Notes: generated by a model not told the origin, from the letters alone. Shown: positions 1 through 8,074, numbered from the stretch's first letter. The stretch is DNA of 64,000 nucleotides from an uncultured Acetatifactor sp. (GCA_910578215.1 CAJTPH010000005.1:53842-117841); one strand, 5' to 3'. Program-made: numbers and translations.

Positions 1-933
1 GCCGCATGCCGACGCCCCTCCGATTCCCCCGAAAAAGCTTAAGGGTATGGAGATAACCAGTGCGCAGGGACAGCTGATAACGAGAAAGGTCAGCGCGCGG
101 AATATCCATGTGCCCCAGTCTGCAGGATTCCCCATTGCCAGATTCACAATTGACGGAAGGACCGCCAGCGCCAGGGCGCTGTAGCAGACCGCGGGAGTAT
201 AATATCTAGCAAACTTGGTGATAAAGTTCTCGGTTCGCGCTTTTTTCATGCTTGAATTTTCTACCAGGTCCAGAATCTTGGAGACAGTGGACTGCCCAAA
301 CTCCTTAGTGGTGCGAATTCTTAACAGCCCTGAAAGGTTTACACAGCCGCTGATAACCTCATCCTTGACGGACACCTCTCTGGGGACGCTCTCCCCTGTC
401 AGAGCGCTGGTGTTCAGACTGGATGCACCCTCCTCCACTATGCCGTCGATGGGCACCTTTTCGCCCGGCTGTACCACGATGACTGTGCCCACCTCCACAT
501 CGTCTGGGTCTACCTGCTCCAGATTGCCGCTCTCGTCCTCTATGTTGGCATAATCCGGGCGAATGTCCATAAGGGCGGAAATGTTTCTGCGGCTTTTACC
601 CACGGCAACCGCCTGAAACAGCTCGCCAACCTGGTAAAAAAGCATTACCGCCACACCTTCCGCAAATTCGCCCTCTCCGCCGGCCGCCTCCTGGTACACT
701 CCCAGCACCATGGCGCCTGCCGTCGCCACCGCCATCAGAAAATTCTCGTCAAAAACCTCCCCGTGGGCAATGCCCAGCGCCGCCTTGCGCAAAATGTCAT
801 AACCGATGACAAAATAGGGAATCAAGTACAACGCGCACCTGAGATACCCCTTCGCAGGCACAAAATGCAGTACCGCCATTAAAACCGCCGCGATAATTAT
901 TCGGTATAAAACTTTTTTCTGTTTTTTTGTCAT
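1..933 (-). CDS. Heavy-metal P1B-type ATPase (CadA/ZntA-like), N-terminal 311 residues, cut by window edge
   Basis: Translating the complement from the ATG at 931-933 gives an open frame that runs off the left edge. Visible are two N-terminal membrane segments, a second membrane pair, the actuator domain with the TGES motif (ALTGESVPREV), and the CPC metal-binding helix (SCPCALVIS) near residue 292. CPC in this setting is typical of Zn/Cd/Pb or Cu exporters; the bulky hydrophobic frame around it resembles CadA/ZntA. The phosphorylation (DKTG) and ATP-binding domains lie beyond the window. There is no N-terminal HMA domain; that role is probably taken by the separate CxxC protein encoded 12 bp upstream, which forms one operon with this gene. 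The start has a GGAGG ribosome site seven bases upstream. Metal specificity cannot be told from this fragment. Confidence 0.93.
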   Translation of the reverse strand, partial: MTKKQKKVLYRIIIAAVLMAVLHFVPAKGYLRCALYLIPYFVIGYDILRKAALGIAHGEVFDENFLMAVATAGAMVLGVYQEAAGGEGEFAEGVAVMLFYQVGELFQAVAVGKSRRNISALMDIRPDYANIEDESGNLEQVDPDDVEVGTVIVVQPGEKVPIDGIVEEGASSLNTSALTGESVPREVSVKDEVISGCVNLSGLLRIRTTKEFGQSTVSKILDLVENSSMKKARTENFITKFARYYTPAVCYSALALAVLPSIVNLAMGNPADWGTWIFRALTFLVISCPCALVISIPLSFFGGIGGASACG

Positions 934-945
934 ATGGGCCTCCCA

Positions 946-1167
946 CTAATCTAAAAAGATCTCACAGTCGTCCTCAACCTTTTTGCATGCCTTCAGAACA
1001 TTTTGCATAACGCTCTTTTCGTCAGCGCCCTCCGCAAACTCCACCTTCATTTTCTGGGTCATAAAGCTCACCGTTGCCTCGTCCACCCCCTGGACCTTCT
1101 TTGCCGCTTCCTCCATCTTCAGAGCACAATTCGCACAATCCACTTCAATTTTGTAGGTTTTTTTCAT
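946..1167 (-). CDS. Small heavy-metal-associated (HMA) domain protein, 73 aa
   Basis: A ferredoxin-like HMA domain fills the protein: MKKTYKIEVDCANCALKMEE carries the CxxC metal-binding pair (C11/C14), and the order is the usual beta-alpha-beta-beta-alpha-beta. I chose the ATG at 1167 rather than the one at 1212 because an AGGGAAGGG ribosome site sits just upstream and because HMA domains normally begin at this point. The gene ends 12 bp before the P-type ATPase and is transcribed with it, so it probably loads or regulates that pump as a detached version of the N-terminal domain found in many CadA/CopA proteins. A second pair of cysteines (C59, C66) near the C-terminus is unusual for CopZ-like proteins and might add metal ligands. 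Confidence 0.85.
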   Translation of the reverse strand: MKKTYKIEVDCANCALKMEEAAKKVQGVDEATVSFMTQKMKVEFAEGADEKSVMQNVLKACKKVEDDCEIFLD

Positions 1168-1221
1168 CTTTGTTTCCCTTCCCTCTTTTTTCTTCATGTT
1201 ACCCCAGGCCATAAGAATTTT

Positions 1222-1293
1222 GCAGCCTTTGCAGCCTTTGCAGCCTTTGCAGCCTTAGCAGCCTTTGCAGCCTTAGCAGCCTTAGCAGCCTTA
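1222..1293 (-). repeat. Eight tandem copies of a 9-bp unit in the leader of the metal operon
   Basis: The plus strand reads gcagccttt three times, then gcagcctta/gcagccttt mixed, eight contiguous units in all, differing only at the last base. On the transcribed strand each unit is AAGGCTGCW and would read Lys-Ala-Ala in one frame, but that frame has no start codon and ends in TGA just after the array. The repeat lies between the promoter/operator and the HMA gene, so it would be in the 5' untranslated region. Confidence 0.95.
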
Positions 1294-1323
1294 TGAAACA
1301 ATTGGGTACATTGATTTTACGTT

Positions 1324-1353
1324 TAAACATATGAGCTGTTGTTCATATGTTTA
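1324..1353. promoter_or_regulatory. ArsR/SmtB-type operator: perfect 11-bp inverted repeat
   Basis: TAAACATATGA and TCATATGTTTA face each other across 8 bp. The core ATATGAnC...GTTCATAT matches the operators known for ArsR/SmtB metal sensors (CadC, CzrA, SmtB). It begins at the -10 box of the promoter at 1353-1381 and covers the expected transcription start, so binding should repress the HMA-ATPase operon until metal is present. No ArsR gene is in the window. Confidence 0.7.
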
Positions 1354-1381
1354 TATTAGCATACCCCTTTATTGATGTCAA
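1353..1381 (-). promoter_or_regulatory. Sigma-A promoter of the HMA-ATPase operon
   Basis: On the minus strand a perfect -35 TTGACA (1376-1381) is followed by a 17-bp spacer and an extended -10 (TGC-TAATAT, hexamer at 1353-1358). The operator directly follows. Confidence 0.75.
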
Positions 1382-1400
1382 TACCTTTTTTAGTCAACAA

Positions 1401-1604
1401 CCCCGCTGCAAGCAACGGGGCATCAAGCTTGCAACGCTGCAGAGCAGCGGGGTATGTGACCCTTGCGGCATTCGCCAAATGCGCATGCAAGCATGCCCAC
1501 TTGGCTCGTTGCTCGCGGGAATCAAATGGACCGCGGTATGGGCGGAAATAATGTGTCTGCGGCTGCACTTTCGGAAAATCGCGTGCAGATCAATCTGCAC
1601 GCGA
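1401..1604. repeat. Intergenic stretch with nested inverted repeats
   Basis: Between the metal operon and clpX there is no convincing gene. The sequence carries GC-rich palindromes: CCCCGCTGC (1401-1409) against GCAGCGGGG (1444-1452), and a perfect 12-bp stem at 1579-1590/1593-1604 with a 2-bp loop, flanked by GAAAAT/ATTTTC that could extend it. These resemble extragenic palindromic elements or a double terminator, but there is no clean U-tract. ORFs in this stretch overlap each other in several frames and have no homology that I recognise. Confidence 0.5.
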
Positions 1605-1650
1605 CCGTAAATTTTCGTAAGGGTCCTCCCGGACCAATACCTTTATTCCT

Positions 1651-3192
1651 TTATTTTAGCGTACCGTCCTCGGACTGGCTGCTCTCCGCATGCTGCGCCG
1701 GCTGCTCCGGTATCTCCAGCGGACGGCTTCCGCGGATTTCAATGACCGGTCCTCCGGTTCCCTCAATATATTCTCTGGTGATGGTCACCTGTCCGATATT
1801 GTCATCCTTGGGAATCTCGTCCAGCATAAATTCTTCAATGATAGAGCGCAGTGCCCTTGCTCCGGTATCGCGCTCCATTGCCTTTTCCGCGATTGCCTCC
1901 AGCGCGCCGTCCGTAAAGTTCAGGCGCACCTCGTCCAGCTCCAAAAGCTTCTGATACTGCTTCAAAATGGCATTTTTAGGCTCCTTGAGAACCTGAACCA
2001 TCATGTCCCTGGTAAGCCCCTCCAGCGTAAATATGATGGGCAGGCGCCCGATAAACTCCGGAATCATGCCAAATTTCCTGATATCCTCCACCGTTACCCT
2101 GGAAAGAATATTTTTGTCCTTGTCATACTTATCCTTCAGCTCGGAGTTAAAGCCGATGGACGCGGTCTTGGTAAGTCGTTCCTTGATTATGGTATCCAGG
2201 TCCGGAAAAGCGCCGCCGCAGATAAAGAGGATATTGCGGGTGTTTACCGTGGCAAGAGGCACCATGGCGTTTTTGCTGTTCGCCCCCACGGGCACCTCCA
2301 CCTCCGCGCCCTCCAATAGCTTCAGCATACCCTGCTGAACGCTCTCGCCGCTGACATCGCGGGAATTGTTGTTCTTTTTCTTGGCGATCTTGTCGATCTC
2401 GTCGATAAAGACGATGCCCTGCTCCGCTTTTTCCACATCATTGTCCGCAGCCGCAAGAAGCTTTGAGATCACGGATTCAATATCGTCGCCTATATAGCCC
2501 GCCTCTGTCAGCGAGGTAGCGTCGGCAATGGCAAGCGGCACATCCAGAAGCCTTGCCAGCGTTTTTACCAGATATGTCTTGCCGCAGCCGGTAGGCCCGA
2601 TCATCAGCATATTGGATTTTTCGATTTCAATGTTGTCCATGGTGTTGGTGGCGACACGCTTATAATGGTTGTACACGGCAACGGATATCACCTTCTTTGC
2701 GTGCTCCTGCCCTACCACATACTCGTCAAGGCTGGCCTTGATCTTGTGGGGAGCAGGAATCTTGCGGATATCCAGCGCCGGCTCCGGATTTTCCTTTTTC
2801 TTCTTCCTTTTGAGCTTCTGTTTGTTGGGAATGCCCCCGTCTCCCTGAAGGTCCGCAAGGTTTACAAAGCTGATGTTGGGAAATCCCTGTTTTGTGAGAT
2901 GATCCAGTTCCTCCTGCAGCTGGGAATTATTCAATACTCCCTGATAATCAAACTGGCTGACGGTCTCCATGGTCTTGTGCATACAGTCGCCGCAAATGCA
3001 AATATTGTTGGGCAGCTTAAACATTTTCCCTGCCCTGCTCTCCGGCCTGCGGCAGATAAAGCATACATCCTCATACTCATTGTTGTCGCTTTTTCCCGCC
3101 TTCTTGGCACTGGAAGCATCCTGACGTTCTTCCGTGGGCTTTTCTCCCTCCAGATCCTTATTTTCTTTATTTTCATCATAGATATCGGACAT
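1651..3192 (-). CDS. clpX: ClpX-like AAA+ unfoldase, long form (513 aa)
   Basis: The protein has the ClpX order: N-terminal C4 zinc finger (C44, C47, C67, C70), Walker A GPTGCGKT with K205, pore loop GYIGDD, Walker B with FIDEIDKI, and an IGF loop (TASIGFNSE) of the kind that docks onto ClpP. At 513 residues it is some 90 longer than usual, with a charged 40-residue N-terminal extension, a Lys-rich linker after the zinc finger and a Ser/Gln-rich tail. It should unfold tagged substrates and pass them to ClpP, or act alone as a chaperone. I start at 3192 because GGAGGT lies six bases before that ATG; the in-frame codon at 3204 lacks a site. No clpP or tig is adjacent, so this may be a second ClpX paralogue rather than the housekeeping gene. 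Confidence 0.9.
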   Translation of the reverse strand: MSDIYDENKENKDLEGEKPTEERQDASSAKKAGKSDNNEYEDVCFICRRPESRAGKMFKLPNNICICGDCMHKTMETVSQFDYQGVLNNSQLQEELDHLTKQGFPNISFVNLADLQGDGGIPNKQKLKRKKKKENPEPALDIRKIPAPHKIKASLDEYVVGQEHAKKVISVAVYNHYKRVATNTMDNIEIEKSNMLMIGPTGCGKTYLVKTLARLLDVPLAIADATSLTEAGYIGDDIESVISKLLAAADNDVEKAEQGIVFIDEIDKIAKKKNNNSRDVSGESVQQGMLKLLEGAEVEVPVGANSKNAMVPLATVNTRNILFICGGAFPDLDTIIKERLTKTASIGFNSELKDKYDKDKNILSRVTVEDIRKFGMIPEFIGRLPIIFTLEGLTRDMMVQVLKEPKNAILKQYQKLLELDEVRLNFTDGALEAIAEKAMERDTGARALRSIIEEFMLDEIPKDDNIGQVTITREYIEGTGGPVIEIRGSRPLEIPEQPAQHAESSQSEDGTLK

Positions 3193-3208
3193 ATTTACCT
3201 CCATTATA

Positions 3209-3279
3209 GCTCCTGCTGACAGGAGCCTGTTCCGCTCCCTGCACTTCTGCGCCCTGGGTGCGTTCCCATACAGGGAGCG
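3209..3279 (-). promoter_or_regulatory. Two hairpins in the clpX leader
   Basis: Seen in the leader are a 7-bp stem with 4-base loop (GCTCCTG 3209-3215 / CAGGAGC 3220-3226) and a 9-bp stem (3233-3241 / 3271-3279). The first ends about ten bases before the ribosome site. No U-tract follows, so they look more like translation or stability elements than terminators. Confidence 0.45.
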
Positions 3280-3314
3280 TTGTCAAAATTCACGGCAGGC
3301 AAGCCATTACAAAT

Positions 3315-3343
3315 AACATATCATATATTTCAGGGCAAGGCAA
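3315..3343 (-). promoter_or_regulatory. Possible sigma-A promoter of clpX
   Basis: Minus strand TTGCCT (3338-3343), 17-bp spacer, TATGTT (3315-3320). Each box matches 4 of 6 consensus positions. It lies just downstream of the presumed htrA terminator. Confidence 0.4.
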
Positions 3344-3346
3344 CAG

Positions 3347-3389
3347 AAAATCCCGGACAGGTCTGTAAGACAGCCCCATTCGGGATTTT
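3347..3389 (-). terminator. Possible htrA terminator
   Basis: AAAATCCCG and CGGGATTTT (3347-3355 / 3381-3389) form a 9-bp stem with a small GTCT/AGAC hairpin inside the loop, 23 bases after the htrA stop. The 3' arm itself supplies only a short U-run. Confidence 0.5.
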
Positions 3390-3411
3390 ATTTGCAAAGC
3401 AGAAATTATTC

Positions 3412-5022
3412 TTAAGGTTTTTTCCCAAGCGTTACGTCCAGATCATAGGCGACGTACTCGCCGTTTTCAAGCCTTTTTATGGTGATTGTAATGGTATCGC
3501 CCGCAGCATGGTACTCCATTTCCTTCTGCAGCTCCGTTCTGGACGTTACCTTCACGCCGTCGATCTTAACCACCACATCCCGCTGTATCATACCTGCCTT
3601 CTCCGCGGCGCCGCCTTCCTGTACCCTGGCTATATAGACGCCCTGGGGCATATTGTACAGCTCCATGATCTCCTGGGGAACCTCCTGCGCCATCATTTCA
3701 ATACCCAGATAGCCCTTATCGCTCTCCGGCACCTTAACTCTGGTCTGGCGCGCCATCAGCTCGGCAATTATGGGGCTGGCGGAGCTGATCGGAATGGCGA
3801 AGCCCACATTGTCAACCTTGCTGCCGCCGATCTTACTGGAGATGATGCCGATGACCTCGCCCTTGACATTCAGGAGAGCGCCGCCGGAATTACCCTGGTT
3901 GACTGCCGCATCCGTCTGGATAAATGTGCCCACAGTTCCGTCATCCATGGTCATCTCACGGTTCAGGGCGCTGATGCAGCCCGTGGTTACCGACTGCCCG
4001 TAGCCCAGGGCATTGCCGATGATAATGACGGGATTTCCCATCTTCAGGGTACTGCTGTCACCCAGAGTCGCAATGGAGATGGATTCCTTTGTCTCGGTAG
4101 AAAGATCCTTGAGATTTACCGCGATGACAGCCAGATCCATGTCGGAGTCAAGACCCTTGATGCTGGCCTTGGCTGTGCTGCCGTCGCTGAAGGTCACCTG
4201 CAGGTCGTCCGCTCCTTCCACCACATGATTGTTTGAAACGATAAGAAGCTCGCTGTCGTTCTCCGCAACGATTATGCCGGTGCCGCCGCCCTGCTGCTGT
4301 TGGCTGTAGGTCTGTCCCCAAAGACTGGTGCCGGTAACGGTGTAGGTATTCAAGATAGTCACCATGGCCGGCATCACATTTTCCACCACATCCGACGCGT
4401 CATTGGTCACATATGTGAGCTGGCTGGGCTGATTCAGCGCCACATTGTTGCCCAGCGCGGCATTGAACGCCGGCTCCTGCGGCTGAGGATTCTGAGCCTC
4501 CTGGTTCTCCGCGGGAAAAAGACGGTCCGCGCCAAGCTTAACGGCATAGAAGCCTGCTCCGGCAAACAGCCCGAAGCATAAACCCACACCTGCGCTGAAA
4601 GCAACCTTGCGGAAACCCGTCATTGGCTTTTTAGGTTTCTTTTCCTTCTTCTTGATTTGGGCCTCCGCGGTGAAAACGGCGCTTCCGGCGGGATATGCCG
4701 TATAATCAAAATAAGGGCTTGCATTTACGTTTCCGTCAGCGTTTATGCCGTTTGAAGCGGTACTGCCCGCGCTGCCGCTCTCATTGCTGTTCATGCCATT
4801 GTATACATTGCCGTTCACGGTGCCGCCGGGATTACTGTTTAAATAAGCGTTCCCGCTGCCGTTTGCACAGGCGTTCGCATCACTGCTTATGCCGCCGTCC
4901 GCATTATTGTACGCACTGCTGCCTTCGCTGCCGTTTGCGTAATTGTTTAAATTATTATTTCCGTCGCCTCCGCCGGGATTGCTGTTGTTGTAAGAGCTTG
5001 CATAAATATCGTTCTCGTACAT
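3412..5022 (-). CDS. htrA: HtrA/DegP-like membrane-anchored serine protease (536 aa)
   Basis: The chain has an N-terminal cytoplasmic region of about 125 residues, very rich in Asn, Gly and Ser; one membrane segment (about 142-165); a trypsin-like domain with the triad H266, D296 and S379 (GNSGGALL); and one C-terminal PDZ domain. Family members degrade or refold damaged proteins at the outer face of the membrane. The ATG has a GGAGGT site 7 bases upstream. The Asn/Gly-rich tail is much longer than the short tails of Bacillus HtrA, and its low-complexity DNA suggests repeat expansion. It is preceded by its own promoter with TCACA direct repeats, so expression probably follows envelope stress. 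Substrates are unknown. Confidence 0.93.
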   Translation of the reverse strand: MYENDIYASSYNNSNPGGGDGNNNLNNYANGSEGSSAYNNADGGISSDANACANGSGNAYLNSNPGGTVNGNVYNGMNSNESGSAGSTASNGINADGNVNASPYFDYTAYPAGSAVFTAEAQIKKKEKKPKKPMTGFRKVAFSAGVGLCFGLFAGAGFYAVKLGADRLFPAENQEAQNPQPQEPAFNAALGNNVALNQPSQLTYVTNDASDVVENVMPAMVTILNTYTVTGTSLWGQTYSQQQQGGGTGIIVAENDSELLIVSNNHVVEGADDLQVTFSDGSTAKASIKGLDSDMDLAVIAVNLKDLSTETKESISIATLGDSSTLKMGNPVIIIGNALGYGQSVTTGCISALNREMTMDDGTVGTFIQTDAAVNQGNSGGALLNVKGEVIGIISSKIGGSKVDNVGFAIPISSASPIIAELMARQTRVKVPESDKGYLGIEMMAQEVPQEIMELYNMPQGVYIARVQEGGAAEKAGMIQRDVVVKIDGVKVTSRTELQKEMEYHAAGDTITITIKRLENGEYVAYDLDVTLGKKP

Positions 5023-5089
5023 AAGATTACCTCCTCTTATATGAATCTTTTAAAGGATTGATGCTGGTTTGTTTCTCTTTATGTACTTT

Positions 5090-5125
5090 AGTATAGCTTT
5101 GATTTGTGACTAAATTGTGATTAAA
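5090..5125 (-). promoter_or_regulatory. htrA promoter with 11-bp-spaced TCACA direct repeats
   Basis: On the minus strand a -10 TATACT (5090-5095) has no good -35; instead two 11-bp direct repeats (5104-5114 and 5115-5125 on the plus strand, TTGTGAYTAAA) overlap the -35 position. One-turn direct repeats at -35 are the usual layout for OmpR-family activators, and TCACA recalls the TTTTCACA octamers described upstream of B. subtilis htrA and htrB (CssR targets). Confidence 0.55.
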
Positions 5126-5156
5126 ATTTGAAGAAATTTTGTAATTTATCCGCAGG

Positions 5157-7043
5157 CTATTCCACCGTGACCGACTTTGCCAGATTCCGGGGCTTATCCA
5201 CATCGCAGCCCCTGCCCACCGCCACATAATAGGCAAAAAGCTGCAGCGGAACGATTGCAAGCGAGTTTGCAAAGCAGGGATTTGTCTGGGGAATGTACAC
5301 CACATAGTCGGACGCCTTCTCTATCTCCCGGTTTTCCTCGTTTGTCACCGCCATGACAAATGCGCCCCGGGCCTTTACCTCCACGATATTGCTGACAGTC
5401 TTCTGATAAAGCTCTCTCTGCGTGGACAAGGCCACAACCAGGGTGCCCTCCTCGATCAGGGATATGGTTCCGTGTTTTAATTCTCCCGCCGCATATGCCT
5501 CGGAGTGTATATAGGATATCTCCTTCAGCTTCAGAGAGCCCTCCAGGGAAATGGCATAATCGATTCCCCTTCCTATAAAGAAAATGTCCCTTGCGCCCAG
5601 ATAGCGGTTTGCAAAGTGCTGTATCTTCTCCTTTTGCCCCAGCAAAAGCTCGATCTGATTGGGCAGGCATTTCAGGTCGGCAAGAAGCTCCTCAAACTGT
5701 TCCGCACCGATCTGCCCCTTCACCCTGGCAAATTTCATGGCAAGCATATAAAGCGCAACAAGCTGCGCGCTGTAGGCCTTGGTGGTAGCCACCGCGATCT
5801 CCGGTCCCGCCCAGGTATAAAGGCAGGCGTCCGCCTCTCTGGCAATAGAGCTGCCCACCACATTGACGATCGCCAGCACCTTAAAGCCCCTGGCCTTGGA
5901 CTCCCGCAGCGCCGCAAGCGTATCGGCGGTCTCGCCGGACTGGCTGATGACAATGACCATGCTCCCTTCCTCCAGAATGGGATTGCGGTAGCGGAATTCA
6001 CTTGCCACATCCACCTCCACCGGAATTCTCGCCAGACCCTCCAGCACATATTTCCCGGTGACTCCGGCGTGATAAGCAGAGCCGCAGGCCACAATATGAA
6101 TCTTTTTGACGGCACGGAGCTCCTCGTCCGTCATGTTCAGTTCTTCTATTACAATATCGCTTACAGTGTCCTGAGAGAAATTATTTGCGGCGCTGTCTCC
6201 CGCGGAGAGTGCCGCCCTGCCGCTTCGGATGCGGGGAGATATGGTGTCCGTGATGGTCTTGGGCTGTTCGTACATCTCCTTCAGCATGAAATGCTCATAG
6301 CCGCCCTTTTCTGCCGCGTCGGCGTCCCAGTCGATCGTCACGGATTCCTTGGTCAGCTCCTCCTCGTCAACGGAGAAGAACTTCAGCCCGTCTGCCCGCA
6401 GCGCGGCTACCTCCTGATTGTCCATATAATAAATGTTCCTGGTATACTTGAGTATGGCGGGCACATCGGAGGCAATAAAACAGCCGTTTTCGTTCTGGCC
6501 CACAATCAAGGGACTGTCTTTTCTTGCCGCGTAGATCTCATTGGGATGATCCGCAAACATGATTCCCAGCGCATAAGAGCCCTCCACCCGGTGAAGCACC
6601 TTTGTGATCGCCTGCAACGGATTACCGTTATAATAATAGTCCAGGAGATGTGCCAGCACCTCCGTATCCGTCTCCGAGGCAAAGGTATAGCCCTTGCCGG
6701 CAAGCTTATTTTTTAATGTTATGTAATTTTCGATAATTCCGTTGTGGACCACCGCGATGGTTCCCTCTCCGTTGATATGGGGATGGGCATTCTGATCGCT
6801 GGGCGCACCGTGGGTCGCCCACCTGGTATGGCCGATTCCCGCCGTTCCGGGCATGGTCTCTCCGCCCTTGGTCAGATTTTCCAGGACCTTCAGCCTCCCC
6901 ATCGCCTTCCGGGTCTGAATGCCATGCCCGTTAAACACGGCAAGTCCCGCGGAATCATAGCCCCGGTATTCCAGCCTTGCCAGCCCGTCTAAAACAATAG
7001 GAGCCGCCTGTTCTTTTCCGATATATCCCACAATACCACACAT
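5157..7043 (-). CDS. glmS: Glutamine--fructose-6-phosphate aminotransferase GlmS (628 aa)
   Basis: GlmS makes glucosamine-6-phosphate from fructose-6-phosphate and glutamine, the entry to UDP-GlcNAc, peptidoglycan and amino-sugar polymers. The N-terminal class-II amidotransferase begins MCGIVGYIG with catalytic Cys2 and contains the RWATHGAP motif; two SIS sugar-isomerase domains follow, and the chain ends DKPRNLAKSVTVE, the family's C-terminal signature. A GGAGG site precedes the ATG. Many Firmicutes glmS genes carry a metabolite-sensing ribozyme upstream, but only 53 bp separate this start from the next gene, too short for one, so feedback control must work differently here. Slightly longer than the usual 600-610 residues, with an insertion before the first SIS domain. 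Confidence 0.97.
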   Translation of the reverse strand: MCGIVGYIGKEQAAPIVLDGLARLEYRGYDSAGLAVFNGHGIQTRKAMGRLKVLENLTKGGETMPGTAGIGHTRWATHGAPSDQNAHPHINGEGTIAVVHNGIIENYITLKNKLAGKGYTFASETDTEVLAHLLDYYYNGNPLQAITKVLHRVEGSYALGIMFADHPNEIYAARKDSPLIVGQNENGCFIASDVPAILKYTRNIYYMDNQEVAALRADGLKFFSVDEEELTKESVTIDWDADAAEKGGYEHFMLKEMYEQPKTITDTISPRIRSGRAALSAGDSAANNFSQDTVSDIVIEELNMTDEELRAVKKIHIVACGSAYHAGVTGKYVLEGLARIPVEVDVASEFRYRNPILEEGSMVIVISQSGETADTLAALRESKARGFKVLAIVNVVGSSIAREADACLYTWAGPEIAVATTKAYSAQLVALYMLAMKFARVKGQIGAEQFEELLADLKCLPNQIELLLGQKEKIQHFANRYLGARDIFFIGRGIDYAISLEGSLKLKEISYIHSEAYAAGELKHGTISLIEEGTLVVALSTQRELYQKTVSNIVEVKARGAFVMAVTNEENREIEKASDYVVYIPQTNPCFANSLAIVPLQLFAYYVAVGRGCDVDKPRNLAKSVTVE

Positions 7044-7096
7044 AAAATGTCCTCCTGATTATAAAATCGCCGTTCCAAAGCGCTGAAACCTCCGCG

Positions 7097-8020
7097 CTAC
7101 CGTATCCAGTATTCCCTGTTGGATGTGAGTCCGAGCACCCATCTGCGGGGCAGGGACGCATAATGCTTTCCCAACAGAAAACCCGTGTACTTAAAACAAC
7201 ATTGTACACAAAAACCGGGGAATTTGTAAAGCCTTTTCTTTTCTTTTAAGTATCCCCATGCAGAGAAAACCAGCCTTTTGCCCTCCGATTCGGAACGGGT
7301 ATCCGCAAAGACCTCCGGATGGGCTGCATGGGACACTCCAAGGTCAAAATTTCTGCGCAGCTGCTGCATATTGGTAAAATTATGGGCGTGGACCACCTGT
7401 GCCTGGGCCTCATAGGCGATTTTGCCGCCCGCCCTGATCAGCCCCGCCGCATAAATCATATCCTCATTAAAGATAGTATGAGGGATAAAGCCTCCCAATT
7501 CCTCATAGACATCCCTTCGGTATGCCGCGCATACGTTGGAGCAGAAAAAGGTCTTGATTCCCAATGTGTCCATATCCGCGGCAGACTTAAGGCAGGATTT
7601 CCCGGGATAATTAAAGCGCCTGGAGATTCGTTCCAATTCGGAGGAGCCTTCCCCGGGAAGCTGCCTTGCATACGCTGCCCCCACATCGCCTGACAGCCTC
7701 TCCGTCAGCTTTTCCAGAAGATATTTATCCACGGGCATGGCATCCTGCGTCATACACACAAAAATATCCCCGTCGGAATGCTCCACTCCCCTGCGCCTTG
7801 TGCCTCCGTGGTCAAACTCCCTCTTGGACAGATGATATACCTCCGCATTGGGATACCGCGGGGCAAATTCCGTGCCCTGCACAAGATCGTCAAAATATTT
7901 TTTTTCCGTGTTCATCAGTATGATCCGGTTCACAGGCAGCGTCTGCGCCTCCAGGGCGTCAAGCTGAGCGAACAGCTCCCGCCCAGGCTTGTAGACCGGA
8001 ATAATTACATCTATTTTCAA
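7097..8020 (-). CDS. Family 2 glycosyltransferase, rhamnosyltransferase-like (307 aa)
   Basis: A GT-A fold begins at once (VIIPVYKPG) and includes an HDGGTR-like motif (FDHGGTRRRG) and CMTQDAMP in place of the usual DxD, a pattern seen in rhamnosyltransferases such as RfbF/WcaA-type enzymes. It should transfer a deoxysugar from dTDP- or GDP-sugar to a lipid-linked chain on the inner face of the membrane. Translation starts at TTG (8018-8020), with GAGAGGG upstream; no ATG in this frame fits. The gene lies between the LCP gene and glmS, with a likely terminator before it. Acceptor and donor are not determined. Confidence 0.82.
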   Translation of the reverse strand: MKIDVIIPVYKPGRELFAQLDALEAQTLPVNRIILMNTEKKYFDDLVQGTEFAPRYPNAEVYHLSKREFDHGGTRRRGVEHSDGDIFVCMTQDAMPVDKYLLEKLTERLSGDVGAAYARQLPGEGSSELERISRRFNYPGKSCLKSAADMDTLGIKTFFCSNVCAAYRRDVYEELGGFIPHTIFNEDMIYAAGLIRAGGKIAYEAQAQVVHAHNFTNMQQLRRNFDLGVSHAAHPEVFADTRSESEGKRLVFSAWGYLKEKKRLYKFPGFCVQCCFKYTGFLLGKHYASLPRRWVLGLTSNREYWIR

Positions 8021-8047
8021 GCTTGTACCCTCTCATCATACCATTTT

Positions 8048-8074
8048 AAAGGGGAGCCTTACAGCCCCCCTTTT
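8048..8074 (-). terminator. Likely terminator after the LCP gene
   Basis: AAAGGGG (8048-8054) and CCCCTTT (8067-8073) form a stem that ends in TTTAAAA on the minus strand, four bases after the LCP stop codon. Confidence 0.5.

Noticed and set aside
1003..1296. Plus-strand ORF with Phe-Ala-Ala/Leu-Ala-Ala tail
   Set aside because: The tail is only the 9-bp repeat read on the other strand, and the rest is antisense to the HMA gene.
1463..1954. Plus-strand ORF reaching into clpX
   Set aside because: Overlaps the clpX 3' end antisense and begins in palindromic spacer; no ribosome site or homology.
5505..6716. Plus-strand ORF of 403 codons
   Set aside because: Antisense shadow of glmS.
7044..7096. 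glmS ribozyme upstream of glmS
   Set aside because: Only 53 bp lie between glmS and the preceding gene; the ribozyme core needs well over 100 bases and no such fold is seen.
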